From NCBI RefSeq assembly GCF_024585265.1, contig NZ_CP036533.1, positions 1,488,001 through 1,552,000 of the forward strand: 64,000 nt of DNA, in the 5' to 3' direction. The stretch comes from Bradyrhizobium sp. WBAH42 (GTDB lineage: Bacteria > Pseudomonadota > Alphaproteobacteria > Rhizobiales > Xanthobacteraceae). The notes below the pieces were generated by a model. The model saw only the letters and a list, made by a program, of their open reading frames with translations. It searched no databases and was not told the origin of the DNA. Of the stretch, positions 19,910 through 28,769 are shown piece by piece (the stretch's first letter is position 1; every line of letters starts with the position of its first letter). The position numbers were made by a program, and so were the translations under genes.

Positions 19910-20626
19910 ATGGGTTCTGAACATACCGTAAAGGCCTTTGACAGCGACCTTCAGGAGCTCACTCGCCTGGTCGCCGAGATGGGCGGCATCGCCGAGCGCA
20001 TGATCGTCGATTCCGTCGACGCGCTGATCCGCCGCGACGTGGCACTCGGCCAGCGCGTCGTCACCACCGACGCCGATCTCGACGCGCTGCAGAAGCGCAT
20101 CGAGGAGCGCGCCGTGCTCACCATCGCCCGCCGCCAGCCGATGGCCGTCGACCTGCGCGAGATCGTCGGCGCCATGCGCGTTGCGACCGATCTCGAGCGC
20201 ATCGGCGATCTTGCCAAGAACATGGGCAAGCGCGTCGCGGCGCTGGAGACGGATTTCCATCCGCTCAAGCTGTTCCGCGGCCTGGAGCACATGACCGACC
20301 TCGTGCAGCAGCAGGTCAAGAGCGTGCTCGACGCCTATGCCGCGCACGATCTGCCGGCGGCGATGGCGGTGTGGAAGGGCGACGAGGAGGTCGACGCCAT
20401 CTGCACCTCGCTGTTCCGCGAGCTCCTCACCTACATGATGGAGGATCCGCGCAATATCTCGTTCTGCATCCACCTGATGTTCTGTGCCAAGAACATCGAG
20501 CGGATCGGCGACCATGCCACCAACATCGCCGAGACCGTGTTCTACATGATCGAGGGCCAGGCGATCACCGACAAGCGGCCGAAGGGCGACATGACGACCT
20601 TCGCCACGACGGTGCCGAATACCTAA
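19910..20626 (+). CDS. phoU: Phosphate signalling protein PhoU
   Basis: This 238-residue all-helical protein has two PhoU repeats with the metal-binding type motifs RVATDLERIGDLAKN (about residues 85-99) and CAKNIERIGDHATNIAE (about 194-210). PhoU links Pst transport to PhoR, keeping PhoB off when phosphate is plentiful. GAGGAGACGGAAT precedes the ATG at 19910. It lies 11 bases after pstB and 14 before phoB. Confidence 0.95.
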   Translation: MGSEHTVKAFDSDLQELTRLVAEMGGIAERMIVDSVDALIRRDVALGQRVVTTDADLDALQKRIEERAVLTIARRQPMAVDLREIVGAMRVATDLERIGDLAKNMGKRVAALETDFHPLKLFRGLEHMTDLVQQQVKSVLDAYAAHDLPAAMAVWKGDEEVDAICTSLFRELLTYMMEDPRNISFCIHLMFCAKNIERIGDHATNIAETVFYMIEGQAITDKRPKGDMTTFATTVPNT

Positions 20627-20640
20627 GGAGCGACGACAAC

Positions 20641-21348
20641 ATGGGCGCACGCATTATGGTGGTAGAGGACGAGGAAGCTCTCACCGAGCTTCTCCGCTAC
20701 AACCTCGAAGGCGACGGCTATGACGTCGAGACGGTGATGCGCGGCGACGACGCCGACACCCGCCTCAAGGAGCACATTCCCGATCTGATCGTGCTCGACT
20801 GGATGCTGCCGGGCCTGTCGGGCATCGAGCTGTGCCGGCGGCTTCGGACCCGTCCCGAGACCAAGCAGCTGCCGATCATCATGCTCACCGCGCGCGGCGA
20901 GGAGAGCGAGCGGGTACGGGGCCTCGCAACCGGCGCCGACGATTACATCGTCAAGCCGTTCTCGGTGCCGGAGCTGCTCGCGCGCGTGAAGGGTCTGCTC
21001 AGGCGCGCCAGCCCCGAGCGGCTCGCCACCGTGCTCGCCTATGGCGACATCGAGCTCGACCGCGACAAGCGCCGCGTGGCGCGCTCGGGTCGGCCGATCG
21101 ATCTCGGCCCGACCGAATATCGCCTGCTGGAGTTCTTCCTGGAGCATCCCGGCCGCGTGTTCTCGCGCGAGCAGCTGCTCGATAGCGTCTGGGGCCGCGA
21201 CATCTATATCGATGAGCGTACCGTCGACGTCCATATCGGCCGCCTGCGCAAGCTGCTCAATCTCGGCCGCGAGCAGGACCCGATCCGCACCGTCCGCGGC
21301 GCCGGCTACGCGCTGGATGATCGCTTCGCGAAGGCCGAGCAGACGTAA
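20641..21348 (+). CDS. phoB: Phosphate response regulator PhoB
   Basis: This 235-residue OmpR/PhoB-family regulator has a receiver domain with phospho-acceptor Asp53 (VLDWMLPG) and Lys105 (VKPF), and a C-terminal winged helix (about residues 135-228) ending with the recognition region DERTVDVHIGRLRKLL. Phosphorylated by PhoR, it should bind the Pho box before pstS and so activate its own operon. AAGGAG precedes the ATG. Confidence 0.96.
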   Translation: MGARIMVVEDEEALTELLRYNLEGDGYDVETVMRGDDADTRLKEHIPDLIVLDWMLPGLSGIELCRRLRTRPETKQLPIIMLTARGEESERVRGLATGADDYIVKPFSVPELLARVKGLLRRASPERLATVLAYGDIELDRDKRRVARSGRPIDLGPTEYRLLEFFLEHPGRVFSREQLLDSVWGRDIYIDERTVDVHIGRLRKLLNLGREQDPIRTVRGAGYALDDRFAKAEQT

Positions 21349-21379
21349 GATCTGCGAGCTGTTGGTGTGGTGAGCTGCG

Positions 21380-21560
21380 GCTACACCCTCAACCGTCATC
21401 CCGGGGCGCGCGCAGCGCGAGCCCGGGATCTCAGCGCGAGCGCTTGCGCTCGTCGCGATCAACCACGGGACGTGGTTTGACGATGACTCGGCGTGACCAT
21501 CTCGCGCAACGATCGCGCCCTGTGGTTATGGATCCCCGCCTTCGCGGGGATGACACTGAG
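21380..21560. repeat. Palindromic fragments between phoB and gcrA
   Basis: The convergent gap between phoB and gcrA contains a CCGTCATCCCGGG...CCCGGGAT palindromic element (about 21390-21430) and a short hairpin GATCCCCGCC-TTC-G-CGGGGATGAC near 21528-21553. Both resemble dispersed repeats. They could act as two-way transcription barriers; no U-rich tract marks a classic terminator. Confidence 0.55.
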
Positions 21561-21619
21561 TAGGTGGCGCCGTCATCGTGTGACGGCTGTAATCTCGGCG
21601 ATCAACTAATTCCGCAAGC

Positions 21620-22132
21620 TCAGCGCGTGCTCGGCTTCGCCGGTGCGCGACGGCGGTCCGCTGCGGGCTGATAGGCCACGCGCGAATGCTGGGCGCAGTA
21701 GGGCAGGCCCGAGAGCGCCTTGCCGCCGCAGAAGAAGAAATCCGGGCTCGATGGATCGCCGACCGGCCAGTGGCACGTCGCCTCGTTCAATTCCAGCAGC
21801 GACAGGCGCTGGCTCATCGGCACCACGTTGTCGTAGGTGACCGGCTCGGCTTCCACCTCGACCTCGAAGGCCTGCGCCAGCGCGGTGTTGCCGCGCGCAA
21901 CGGGTCGCGTCACGCGCATCATGTGCTGCGCGGGCCGTGCCTTGCGCGGCCGCGGCGCTGCCGATGAAGGGCTCTTGGCGCGGCCGGACAGGCCGAGCCG
22001 GTGCACCTTGCCGATCACGGCATTGCGGGTCACATTGCCGAGCTCCGCCGCGATCTGGCTGGCCGAAAGTCCGGCCTCCCAGAGCTTCTTCAGCTGCTCG
22101 ACGCGATCATCGGACCAGGTCAAAACCGTCAT
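21620..22132 (-). CDS. gcrA: GcrA cell cycle regulator
   Basis: This 170-residue protein starts with the GcrA DNA-binding domain MTVLTWSDDRVEQLKKLWEAG followed by GNVTRNAVIGKVHRLGLSGR, diagnostic of the family (the key part is RNAVIGKVHRLGLSGR). The C-terminal part has the conserved CHWPVGDP and YCAQHSRVAYQ segments. In alphaproteobacteria GcrA binds sigma-70 holoenzyme and activates promoters carrying CcrM-methylated GANTC sites. GGGAAAGGG precedes the ATG. Several GANTC sites lie upstream of it. Confidence 0.95.
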   Translation of the reverse strand: MTVLTWSDDRVEQLKKLWEAGLSASQIAAELGNVTRNAVIGKVHRLGLSGRAKSPSSAAPRPRKARPAQHMMRVTRPVARGNTALAQAFEVEVEAEPVTYDNVVPMSQRLSLLELNEATCHWPVGDPSSPDFFFCGGKALSGLPYCAQHSRVAYQPAADRRRAPAKPSTR

Positions 22133-22214
22133 TGCACCCTTTCCCTCGCAGCGCGCCTGCCATCCTGGAGCCTTCGCCGCGATTGCCTAAAGCCTTGAAA
22201 AACCCGTGCCGCCA

Positions 22215-22428
22215 GAATCCCTTAAGGCTCGCCGGGCGCGCTCAAGACGCCCGAACGTTTACGCCGGTACATGAGGACTTTTGGGATCAGAACTGCTGCA
22301 CGAGATGTCGTATCTGACAGTCCAAACGCTACAATATGGCGTGACTCCCGCGCAAGAGTCCGCCGACTCGCTTCCACATGTTCCGTGGTGAAAAACCCGC
22401 AAAATCGGCACCGCAAGACTACGGATTC
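22215..22428. promoter_or_regulatory. Cluster of five GANTC sites between gcrA and argD
   Basis: GANTC sites occur at 22215, 22343, 22356, 22365 and 22424 in a 460-base divergent gap. GANTC is the target of the methylase CcrM, and GcrA acts on such promoters. From base composition I would expect fewer than one in this stretch. The gap otherwise has no gene that I can support. Confidence 0.7.
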
Positions 22429-22456
22429 AGCGTTTCGCGAGGCTTTCCGGGCGGCA

Positions 22457-22525
22457 TTGACACCCGTCTTTCCAGGCATAAGATAGTGCCACGTGCCGCC
22501 CTTAAAAGGCGGCACGTTTCGTTTT
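22457..22525 (+). promoter_or_regulatory. argD promoter with 5' terminal hairpin
   Basis: TTGACA (22457-22462), 16 bases and TAAGAT (22479-22484) form a good sigma-70 promoter. Its predicted start, about 22491, coincides with a perfect 10-base stem, ACGTGCCGCC (22491-22500) and GGCGGCACGT (22508-22517), followed by TTCGTTTT. The RNA would begin with a hairpin that could protect the mRNA or terminate early. Confidence 0.65.
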
Positions 22526-22592
22526 CCGGGGCCGGTCAATGGTGCGTTGCGCAATGCGTGCCTCACACCGTCCGCAACATTCAAGTGACGTC

Positions 22593-23801
22593 ATGACTAA
22601 CAGCGCCGCGCCGCATTTGCTCCCCGTTTTCGCCAGGGCCGACCTCGGTTTCGAGCGCGGCGAAGGCTGCTGGCTGATCGCGGCCAATGGCGATCGCTAT
22701 CTCGATTTCACCTCGGGCGTGGCGGTGAATGCGCTCGGCCACGTTCATCCCGCGCTGGTCAAGGCGTTGCAGGAGCAGGCGACGAAGCTCTGGCACATGT
22801 CGAACCTGTTCCAGAGCCCCGATGGCGAGAAGCTCGCAAGCCGCCTCTGCAATGAGAGCTTCGCGGACTTCGTGTTCTTCTGCAATTCCGGCGCCGAGGC
22901 GCTGGAAGGTGTGGTCAAGCTCGTCCGCCATCATCACTTCTCCAAGGGCCATCCGGAGCGTTATCGCATCATCACCTTCGAAGGCGCCTTCCATGGCCGC
23001 ACGCTGGCGACGCTCGCCGCCACCGGGTCTGCGAAATATCTCGAGGGCTTCGGTCCGCCGATGGACGGCTTCGATCAGGTGCCGCACGGCGACCTCGACG
23101 CCGTGAAGAAGGCGATCGGCCCGCACACCGCCGGCATTCTCATCGAGCCGATCCAGGGCGAGGGTGGCGTTCGTGCTGCACCTCCGGCCTTCCTGAAGGC
23201 GCTGCGCGAGCTCTGCAACGAGCGCGGCCTGTTGCTCGCCTTCGACGAGGTGCAGACCGGCATGGGCCGCACCGGCGAGCTCTTTGCCTACAAGCGCACC
23301 GGCGTCACACCGGACGTGATGTCGCTCGCCAAGGCGCTCGGCGGCGGCTTCCCGATCGGCGCGGTGCTGGCGACCGCTGATGCGGCCGCCGGCATGGGGC
23401 CCGGCTCGCACGGCTCCACCTTCGGCGGCAATCCGCTCGCGATCTCGGCTGCCAACGCCGTGCTCGACGTCATGCTCAAGCCCGGCTTCTTCGACCGCGT
23501 GCAGAAGATGTCGCTGCTGCTCAAGCAGAAGCTCGCCTCCGTGATCGATCGTCACCCCGATGTCGTCAGCGAGGTGCGCGGCGAGGGCCTCCTGATCGGC
23601 ATCAAGGCCGTGGTGCCCTCGGGCGATCTCGTCGCGGCGCTGCGCGCCGAAAAGCTGCTCACCGTCGGGGCCGGCGACAATGTCGTGCGCTTCCTGCCGC
23701 CCTTGATCGTCACCGAAGCGGAGATCGAGGACAGCGTCGGCCGGCTCGAACGCGCCTGCACGGCGATCTCCTCCAGTCAGACCAAGCGGGCGGCAAGCTG
23801 A
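22593..23801 (+). CDS. argD: Acetylornithine aminotransferase
   Basis: This 402-residue class III PLP aminotransferase should convert N-acetylglutamate semialdehyde to N-acetylornithine in arginine synthesis. Motifs include [39 protein letters not shown] and the PLP-lysine region [15 protein letters not shown]. Residues 5-13 already match typical ArgD starts, so I take the ATG at 22593; the frame is open back to 22539. It overlaps argF by one base (TGATG), and the pair forms an arginine operon. Confidence 0.93.
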   Translation: MTNSAAPHLLPVFARADLGFERGEGCWLIAANGDRYLDFTSGVAVNALGHVHPALVKALQEQATKLWHMSNLFQSPDGEKLASRLCNESFADFVFFCNSGAEALEGVVKLVRHHHFSKGHPERYRIITFEGAFHGRTLATLAATGSAKYLEGFGPPMDGFDQVPHGDLDAVKKAIGPHTAGILIEPIQGEGGVRAAPPAFLKALRELCNERGLLLAFDEVQTGMGRTGELFAYKRTGVTPDVMSLAKALGGGFPIGAVLATADAAAGMGPGSHGSTFGGNPLAISAANAVLDVMLKPGFFDRVQKMSLLLKQKLASVIDRHPDVVSEVRGEGLLIGIKAVVPSGDLVAALRAEKLLTVGAGDNVVRFLPPLIVTEAEIEDSVGRLERACTAISSSQTKRAAS

Positions 23802-24736
23802 TGAGCACGACGCCCAACAAAGCTCCAAAGCACTTCCTGGACATCAACGAGCTGCCGCTGTCGGAGCTCAAGAGCATGCTCGCCGCCTCTTCCGCCATGA
23901 AGGCGAAGCAGAAGGCGCAGCAGCCGGTCAGGCCGCTCGAAGGCAAGACGCTGGCGATGATCTTCGAGCGTCCCTCCACCCGCACCCGCGTCTCGTTCGA
24001 CGTCGGCATGCGCCAGCTCGGCGGCGAGGCGATCATGCTCACCGGCGCCGAGATGCAGCTCGGACGCGGCGAGACCATCGCCGACACCGCGCGGGTGCTG
24101 TCGCGCTATGTCGACGCCATCATGATCCGCATCCTCAATCACGATGCGCTGCTGGAGCTTGCGGCCAACGCCACGGTGCCCGTCATCAACGGCCTGACGC
24201 GGCGTTCGCATCCCTGCCAGGTGATGGCCGACCTCATGACCTATGAGGAGCATCGCGGCCCGATCGAGGGCAAGACGGTGGCCTGGACCGGCGACGACAA
24301 CAACGTGCTGGCGTCCTGGGCCCATGCCGCCGAGCGCTTCAAATTCCAGCTCAATGTCGCAACGCCGCCGGAGCTCGCACCGAAAAAGGTCATGCGGGAC
24401 TGGATCAAGGCGACGGGCGCGCCGATCGTGCTCGGCACCGATCCCGAGGCCGCGGTGCGCGGCGCCGATTGCGTCGTCACCGACACCTGGGTGTCGATGG
24501 GCGACAAGGAGGGCGAGCACCGTCACAACGTGCTCAAGCCCTACCAGGTCAATGCCAAGCTGATGTCGCTGGCCAAGGCGGATGCATTGTTCATGCACTG
24601 CCTGCCGGCCCATCGCGGCGAGGAGGTCACGGATGAAGTGATCGACGGCCCGCAATCGGTCGTGTTCGACGAGGCCGAAAACCGCCTGCACGCGCAGAAG
24701 GGAATTCTGGCCTGGTGCTTCGACGCGGTGAAGTAG
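23801..24736 (+). CDS. argF: Ornithine carbamoyltransferase
   Basis: A 311-residue transcarbamylase forming citrulline from ornithine and carbamoyl phosphate. Carbamoyl-phosphate binding motif STRTR (in [13 protein letters not shown]), HPCQVMAD, and the ornithine-binding [11 protein letters not shown] are present. It starts within the argD stop, so translation is coupled. Length is normal. Confidence 0.96.
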   Translation: MSTTPNKAPKHFLDINELPLSELKSMLAASSAMKAKQKAQQPVRPLEGKTLAMIFERPSTRTRVSFDVGMRQLGGEAIMLTGAEMQLGRGETIADTARVLSRYVDAIMIRILNHDALLELAANATVPVINGLTRRSHPCQVMADLMTYEEHRGPIEGKTVAWTGDDNNVLASWAHAAERFKFQLNVATPPELAPKKVMRDWIKATGAPIVLGTDPEAAVRGADCVVTDTWVSMGDKEGEHRHNVLKPYQVNAKLMSLAKADALFMHCLPAHRGEEVTDEVIDGPQSVVFDEAENRLHAQKGILAWCFDAVK

Positions 24737-24745
24737 CCTTTCTGA

Positions 24746-24827
24746 AGCCCGGATGGAGCGCAGCGAAATCCGGGGTTCTCAGCGTGCGGAATGATCTCCC
24801 CGGATTACGCTGCGCTCCATCCGGGCT
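24746..24827. repeat. Palindromic repeat between argF and hslO
   Basis: Perfect 20-base inverted arms at 24746-24765 and 24808-24827, starting AGCCCGGATGGAGCGC. It could form a hairpin with a 42-base loop, inside which ATCCGGGG and CCCCGGAT also pair. Typical dispersed element between co-oriented genes. Confidence 0.85.
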
Positions 24828-24906
24828 GCGCGGCCCGTCGTTCTGAGGACGACGGAATGCGGCCGTTCCCCTTCCATTTCCGCCCACCGACCCCAGATAA
24901 TGCGCC

Positions 24907-25914
24907 ATGGTTTTCCAATCTCCTGACATGAATACCGGGCCTGAAGGCCCGGTTCGCGCGCCATCATCGGTTCCGGTCGATGACGCCGTGCTGCCTTACG
25001 AGGTCGACGCGCTCGACGTGCGCGGGCGCCTGGTGCGGCTTGGCCCTGCGCTCGACGACATCCTCACCAAGCACGATTATCCCGCGCCGGTCGGCAAGCT
25101 GCTCGGCGAGGCTATCGTGCTGACCACGCTGCTCGGCTCGGCGCTCAAATTCGAAGGCCGCTTCATTCTTCAGGCCCAGACTGATGGCCCGGTGTCGTTC
25201 CTGGTGGTCGACTACAAGACCCCGGACCGTCTGCGCGCCTATGCGCGGTTTGATGCCTCGCGCCTGGGCACGGCAAAAGATTCCGGCACGCTGCTCGGTC
25301 GCGGCCATCTCGCCATGACCATCGACCAGGGCCCCGACATGAGCCGCTACCAGGGCTTGGTTGCGCTCGATGGCGGCAGCCTGGAAGATGCTGCTCATGA
25401 ATATTTCCTGCGCTCCGAGCAGATCCCGACGCGTGTGCGACTCGCGGTCGGCGAGGAGTGGCGCTCGAGCGACGGCGGCAAGCATCGCTGGCGCGCCGGC
25501 GGCATGCTGATGCAGTTTCTGCCGAAGGCGCCGGAGCGCGCGCGGCAGGCGGACTTGCATCCCGGCGATGCCCCCGACGGCACCGAGGTGCACAGCGTCA
25601 CCGAAGACGATGCCTGGGTCGAGGCGCGCTCGCTGATCGAAACCGTCGAAGACGTCGAGCTGATCGATCCCGAGCTCTCCGGCGAGCGGCTGCTCTATCG
25701 CCTCTTCCACGAGCGCGGCGTGCGCGTGTTCAATCCGCAGGTGCTCGAGGCGCGGTGCTCCTGCTCGCGCGATGCGGTCGCCGCGATGCTCAAGAGCTTT
25801 TCGCCCGACGACCGCGCCGCCATGGTCAAGGACGACAAGGTCGTCGTCACCTGCGAGTTCTGCTCGTCGATGTACCAGTTCACGCCGCACGAGGCGGGCG
25901 CGGAGGACGCGTAG
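24907..25914 (+). CDS. hslO: Redox-regulated chaperone Hsp33
   Basis: This 335-residue protein is Hsp33, a holdase chaperone switched on when its zinc-bound cysteines are oxidised. The zinc/redox centre is seen as Cys284-x-Cys286 (RCSCSRD) and Cys316-xx-Cys319 (TCEFC). The N-terminal substrate-binding domain contains LLGEAIVLTTLLGSALKFEGR and the central linker precedes the zinc domain. An in-frame ATG at 24928 is an alternative start. Confidence 0.94.
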   Translation: MVFQSPDMNTGPEGPVRAPSSVPVDDAVLPYEVDALDVRGRLVRLGPALDDILTKHDYPAPVGKLLGEAIVLTTLLGSALKFEGRFILQAQTDGPVSFLVVDYKTPDRLRAYARFDASRLGTAKDSGTLLGRGHLAMTIDQGPDMSRYQGLVALDGGSLEDAAHEYFLRSEQIPTRVRLAVGEEWRSSDGGKHRWRAGGMLMQFLPKAPERARQADLHPGDAPDGTEVHSVTEDDAWVEARSLIETVEDVELIDPELSGERLLYRLFHERGVRVFNPQVLEARCSCSRDAVAAMLKSFSPDDRAAMVKDDKVVVTCEFCSSMYQFTPHEAGAEDA

Positions 25915-25923
25915 CGTCGCCTT

Positions 25924-26003
25924 CGTCATTGCGAGCGCAGCGAAGCAATCCAGAGCCTTTCCGCGGTGGCAGTCTGGATTGCTTCGCTGCGCTCGCAATG
26001 ACG
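25924..26003. repeat. Long perfect inverted repeat after hslO
   Basis: Perfect 31-base arms at 25924-25954 and 25973-26003, starting CGTCATTGCGAGCGCAGCG, with an 18-base loop. The same type of element is common in Bradyrhizobium-like genomes. It lies in the convergent gap between hslO and apaG and may end transcription from both sides. Confidence 0.88.
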
Positions 26004-26038
26004 AGGCTGGAGAGGCTATTCGCCAAGCGCTCGGACAT

Positions 26039-26129
26039 CGTAGGGTGGGTTAGCGTAGCGTAACCCACCTCTTCTGGTTCTGCGGATACAAACAATGGTG
26101 GGTTACGCCTTCGGCTAACCCACCCTACG
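26039..26129. repeat. Dispersed palindromic repeat, family D variant
   Basis: Begins CGTAGGGTGGGTTAGCG and ends GCTAACCCACCCTACG, with inner AACCCACC and GGTGGGTT. It is a variant of the elements at 29767-29857 and 37060-37159, which carry GGGTGGGCAAAG instead. Confidence 0.8.
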
Positions 26130-26146
26130 GCACCGAAGTCCGCCCC

Positions 26147-26539
26147 CTAGTTCAACACCCGCTTGTTGTCCGGGCTGTCGAGCGAAAACGTGGGCACGTC
26201 GATCTCGAAGCGCTCGCCGGTTTCGCTGACCATCTGGTAGCGGCCGGTCATGAAGCCGGAGGCGGTCGAGAGCGGCACGCCGGAGGTGTATTCGAAGCGC
26301 TCGCCGGGGGCGAGGATCGGCTGCTCGCCGACCACGCCCTCGCCCTTCACCTCCTGCTGGCGGCCGGAGGCATCGGTGATGATCCAGTGCCGCGTCTTGA
26401 GCTGCACGGTCTCCTCGCCCGAATTGGTGATGACGATGGTGTAGGACCAGAAGTAGCGCGAGCGGTCGGCCGACGATTGCTCCGGAACAAAGTTCGGCTC
26501 GACGGTCACTTCGATCTGGCGGGTCACGGCGCGGTACAT
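26147..26539 (-). CDS. apaG: ApaG domain protein
   Basis: This 130-residue protein has the ApaG fold with the conserved RYFWSYTIVITNSGEETVQL stretch, RHWIITDASG, and the glycine motif GVVGEQPILAPGE. ApaG proteins have been linked to cobalt/magnesium resistance and to Ap4A metabolism, but the activity is not settled. I chose the ATG at 26539, giving the usual length and start MYRAVTRQIEV; ATGs at 26551 and 26548 are alternatives with a better-placed GGCGGA. It is divergent from opgC. Confidence 0.92.
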   Translation of the reverse strand: MYRAVTRQIEVTVEPNFVPEQSSADRSRYFWSYTIVITNSGEETVQLKTRHWIITDASGRQQEVKGEGVVGEQPILAPGERFEYTSGVPLSTASGFMTGRYQMVSETGERFEIDVPTFSLDSPDNKRVLN

Positions 26540-26736
26540 GGCTGCCATCATAGCGAAATCCGCCCCGGGAACCAAACCCCCTACGGGCGGCCTTGGCGAC
26601 ATCGTCCCGCCAGAATTGGAGGAAAAGCACACCACCGAGGGAGACACCCTTATGTGATCCGGGCGCTTTGCGAGACGACGGCCGGACCATTACACTGCTT
26701 CAACGTCGCGATTTGCGGAACGGTTTCCAGGCCCCG

Positions 26737-27978
26737 ATGACCATTGCCGACCGAGTGACGGGATCGACCATCGCAGGAACCGCGGGCGCCAAGCCGCGCG
26801 CCGCTGCGCCAGCCATCACGCTGCCCGCCATCGGCGAGCGCGAACTCCGGCTCGATCTGTTCCGCGGACTCGCGCTATGGCTGATCTTCATCGACCATCT
26901 GCCGCCCAGTCTGCTGACCTGGTTCACAATCCGCAATTACGGCCTCAGCGACGCCACCGAGATCTTCATCTTCATCTCCGGCTACACCGCTGCCTTCGTC
27001 TATGGCCGGGCCATGCTCGAGAGCGGCGTTCTCATCGCCACCGCGCGCATCCTGCGCCGGGTCTGGCAGATCTACGTCGCCCACGTCTTCCTGTTCACGA
27101 TCTTTCTCGCCGAGATCTCCTATGTGGCGACCAGGTTCGAGAACCCGCTCTACACCGAAGAGATGGGCATCATGGACTTCCTCAAGCAGCCCGACGTCAC
27201 CATCGTGCAGGCGCTGCTGCTGCGCTTCCGTCCCGTCAACATGGACGTGCTGCCGCTCTACATCGTGCTGATGCTGGCGCTGCCTCTGATCCTGTGGTCG
27301 ATGAAATGGCGGCCGGACGTCACGCTCGGGCTTTCGGTCGTGCTCTACGCGGTGACCTGGGAGTACGATCTTTATCTCTCGGCTTATCCGAACGGGTTCT
27401 GGGCCTTCAATCCCTTCGCCTGGCAATTGCTGTTCGTGTTCGGTGCATGGTGCGCGCTCGGAGGTGCGCGTCGCATGTCGCGCATCCTGGCCTCGCCCGT
27501 GACGATGTGGATCTCGATCGCCTATCTCGTCGCGGCGTTCTACGTGACGCTGACCTGGTACGTGCCGCAGCTGTCCCAGTTCATGCCGAAGCGGATCGAG
27601 CAGTGGATGTATCCGATCGACAAGACCGACCTCGACGTGCTGCGCTTCACGCATTTCCTGGCGCTGGCCGCGCTCACCGTGCGTTTCCTGCCCCGGGATT
27701 GGCCGGGCTTGAAATCGCGCTGGCTGCGACCATTGATTCTATGTGGCCAGCATTCGCTCGAGATCTTCTGCCTCGGCGTCTTCCTGGCCTTTGCCGGCCA
27801 TTTCGTCCTCGCCGAAGTCTCCGGCGGGCCGGCCATGCATGCGTTGATTAGCCTCTCCGGAATCCTGATCATGTGGGGGGTTGCCTGGGTCATTTCGTGG
27901 TACAAGCGTGTGGCTGACAAGAGCGGTGCGAAAACCAAAAACGCCGTCGGCAACGCCGATCTGGCGGGAGGGGGCTGA
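26737..27978 (+). CDS. opgC: OpgC-type glucan acyltransferase
   Basis: This 413-residue inner-membrane protein has about ten hydrophobic segments and begins, after a short cytoplasmic tail, with ELRLDLFRGLALWLIFIDHLP, the typical OpgC start (core RLDLFRGLALW). OpgC proteins transfer succinyl groups to osmoregulated periplasmic or cyclic beta-glucans. The start at 26737 has only a weak ribosome site; the frame is open back to 26593 and the start is uncertain. The stop overlaps the next start (TGATG), tying it to two SGNH-hydrolase genes. Confidence 0.88.
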   Translation: MTIADRVTGSTIAGTAGAKPRAAAPAITLPAIGERELRLDLFRGLALWLIFIDHLPPSLLTWFTIRNYGLSDATEIFIFISGYTAAFVYGRAMLESGVLIATARILRRVWQIYVAHVFLFTIFLAEISYVATRFENPLYTEEMGIMDFLKQPDVTIVQALLLRFRPVNMDVLPLYIVLMLALPLILWSMKWRPDVTLGLSVVLYAVTWEYDLYLSAYPNGFWAFNPFAWQLLFVFGAWCALGGARRMSRILASPVTMWISIAYLVAAFYVTLTWYVPQLSQFMPKRIEQWMYPIDKTDLDVLRFTHFLALAALTVRFLPRDWPGLKSRWLRPLILCGQHSLEIFCLGVFLAFAGHFVLAEVSGGPAMHALISLSGILIMWGVAWVISWYKRVADKSGAKTKNAVGNADLAGGG

Positions 27979-28757
27979 TGAAGGCGAAGGTTCTCCTGAG
28001 CCTGATCCTGCTATGCGGTAGCCTCGCCGCGCCCACGGCGCGCGCGGGCGATGCCGCGTCTGCCGCGTCCCCTGTGCCTGCGGCCTGCGAATTGCCGTCC
28101 TATTTGCTGACCAGCGAAAGCCAGCTGCCCAAGGTCGCCGAGGCGGTCAAGGCCGGCAAGCCGCTCGATATCCTGGTCATCGGCAGCCGCTCGACCACGA
28201 TTCCTTCCTCGGAGGGCAGCTCCTATCCGGCGCGCATGGAGGCGATCCTCAAGGAGAAGCTGCCGCCGTCCGAGGTCGTGCACGTCTCCGTAGAAATACA
28301 GAGCAAGAAAACGGCAGAGGAGACCGCGTCCAGCTTCGTTAAGCTGATGGAAGCAAAAACGCCTACTTTGGTCATCTGGCAGACCGGGACCGTGGATGCT
28401 ATCCGATCCATCGATCCCGACGAATTTCGTGGCGCGGTGACCGACGGGGTTGTTGCGCTGCAAAAGGCAGGGGCTGACGTCGTCTTGATGAATTTGCAAT
28501 ACAGCCCGCGCACCGAGACCATGATCTCGGCGCAGCCTTTTCTCGACAACATGCGCGTCGTTGCGCAGGAGCACGACATTCCGCTGTTCGATCGTTTCGC
28601 GATCATGCGGCAGTGGAATGAGCAGGGCCAGTTCGACCTGTTCAGCCCGTCCCGCGGGCCTGAGCTGGCGAAGCAGGTCCATGATTGCCTGGGCCGGGCG
28701 TTGGCACAGTTCGTGATTGACGCTGCTCACCTGGAGCCGGCCCAGCAGCAAAATTGA
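27978..28757 (+). CDS. Degenerate SGNH-hydrolase-like exported protein
   Basis: The 259-residue precursor has a signal peptide (about residues 1-23, ending ARAG). The fold resembles the next gene's SGNH hydrolase, with corresponding segments LDILVIGSRSTT, TPTLVIWQTGTVDAIRSID and MNLQYSPRTE. The block I serine (Ser70) is kept. The block II glycine, the block III asparagine (V139 stands where the partner has N193) and the C-terminal Asp-x-x-His are missing. It is probably inactive or altered. Translation is coupled to opgC. I infer a helper or glucan-binding role. Confidence 0.75.
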   Translation: MKAKVLLSLILLCGSLAAPTARAGDAASAASPVPAACELPSYLLTSESQLPKVAEAVKAGKPLDILVIGSRSTTIPSSEGSSYPARMEAILKEKLPPSEVVHVSVEIQSKKTAEETASSFVKLMEAKTPTLVIWQTGTVDAIRSIDPDEFRGAVTDGVVALQKAGADVVLMNLQYSPRTETMISAQPFLDNMRVVAQEHDIPLFDRFAIMRQWNEQGQFDLFSPSRGPELAKQVHDCLGRALAQFVIDAAHLEPAQQQN

Positions 28758-28769
28758 GGTCTAGCGTTA

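Noticed and set aside
27978..28757. Frameshifted pseudogene reading for the first SGNH-like gene
   Set aside because: The frame is intact, has a signal peptide and is coupled to opgC; loss of motifs is by substitution, so a changed role is more likely than decay.
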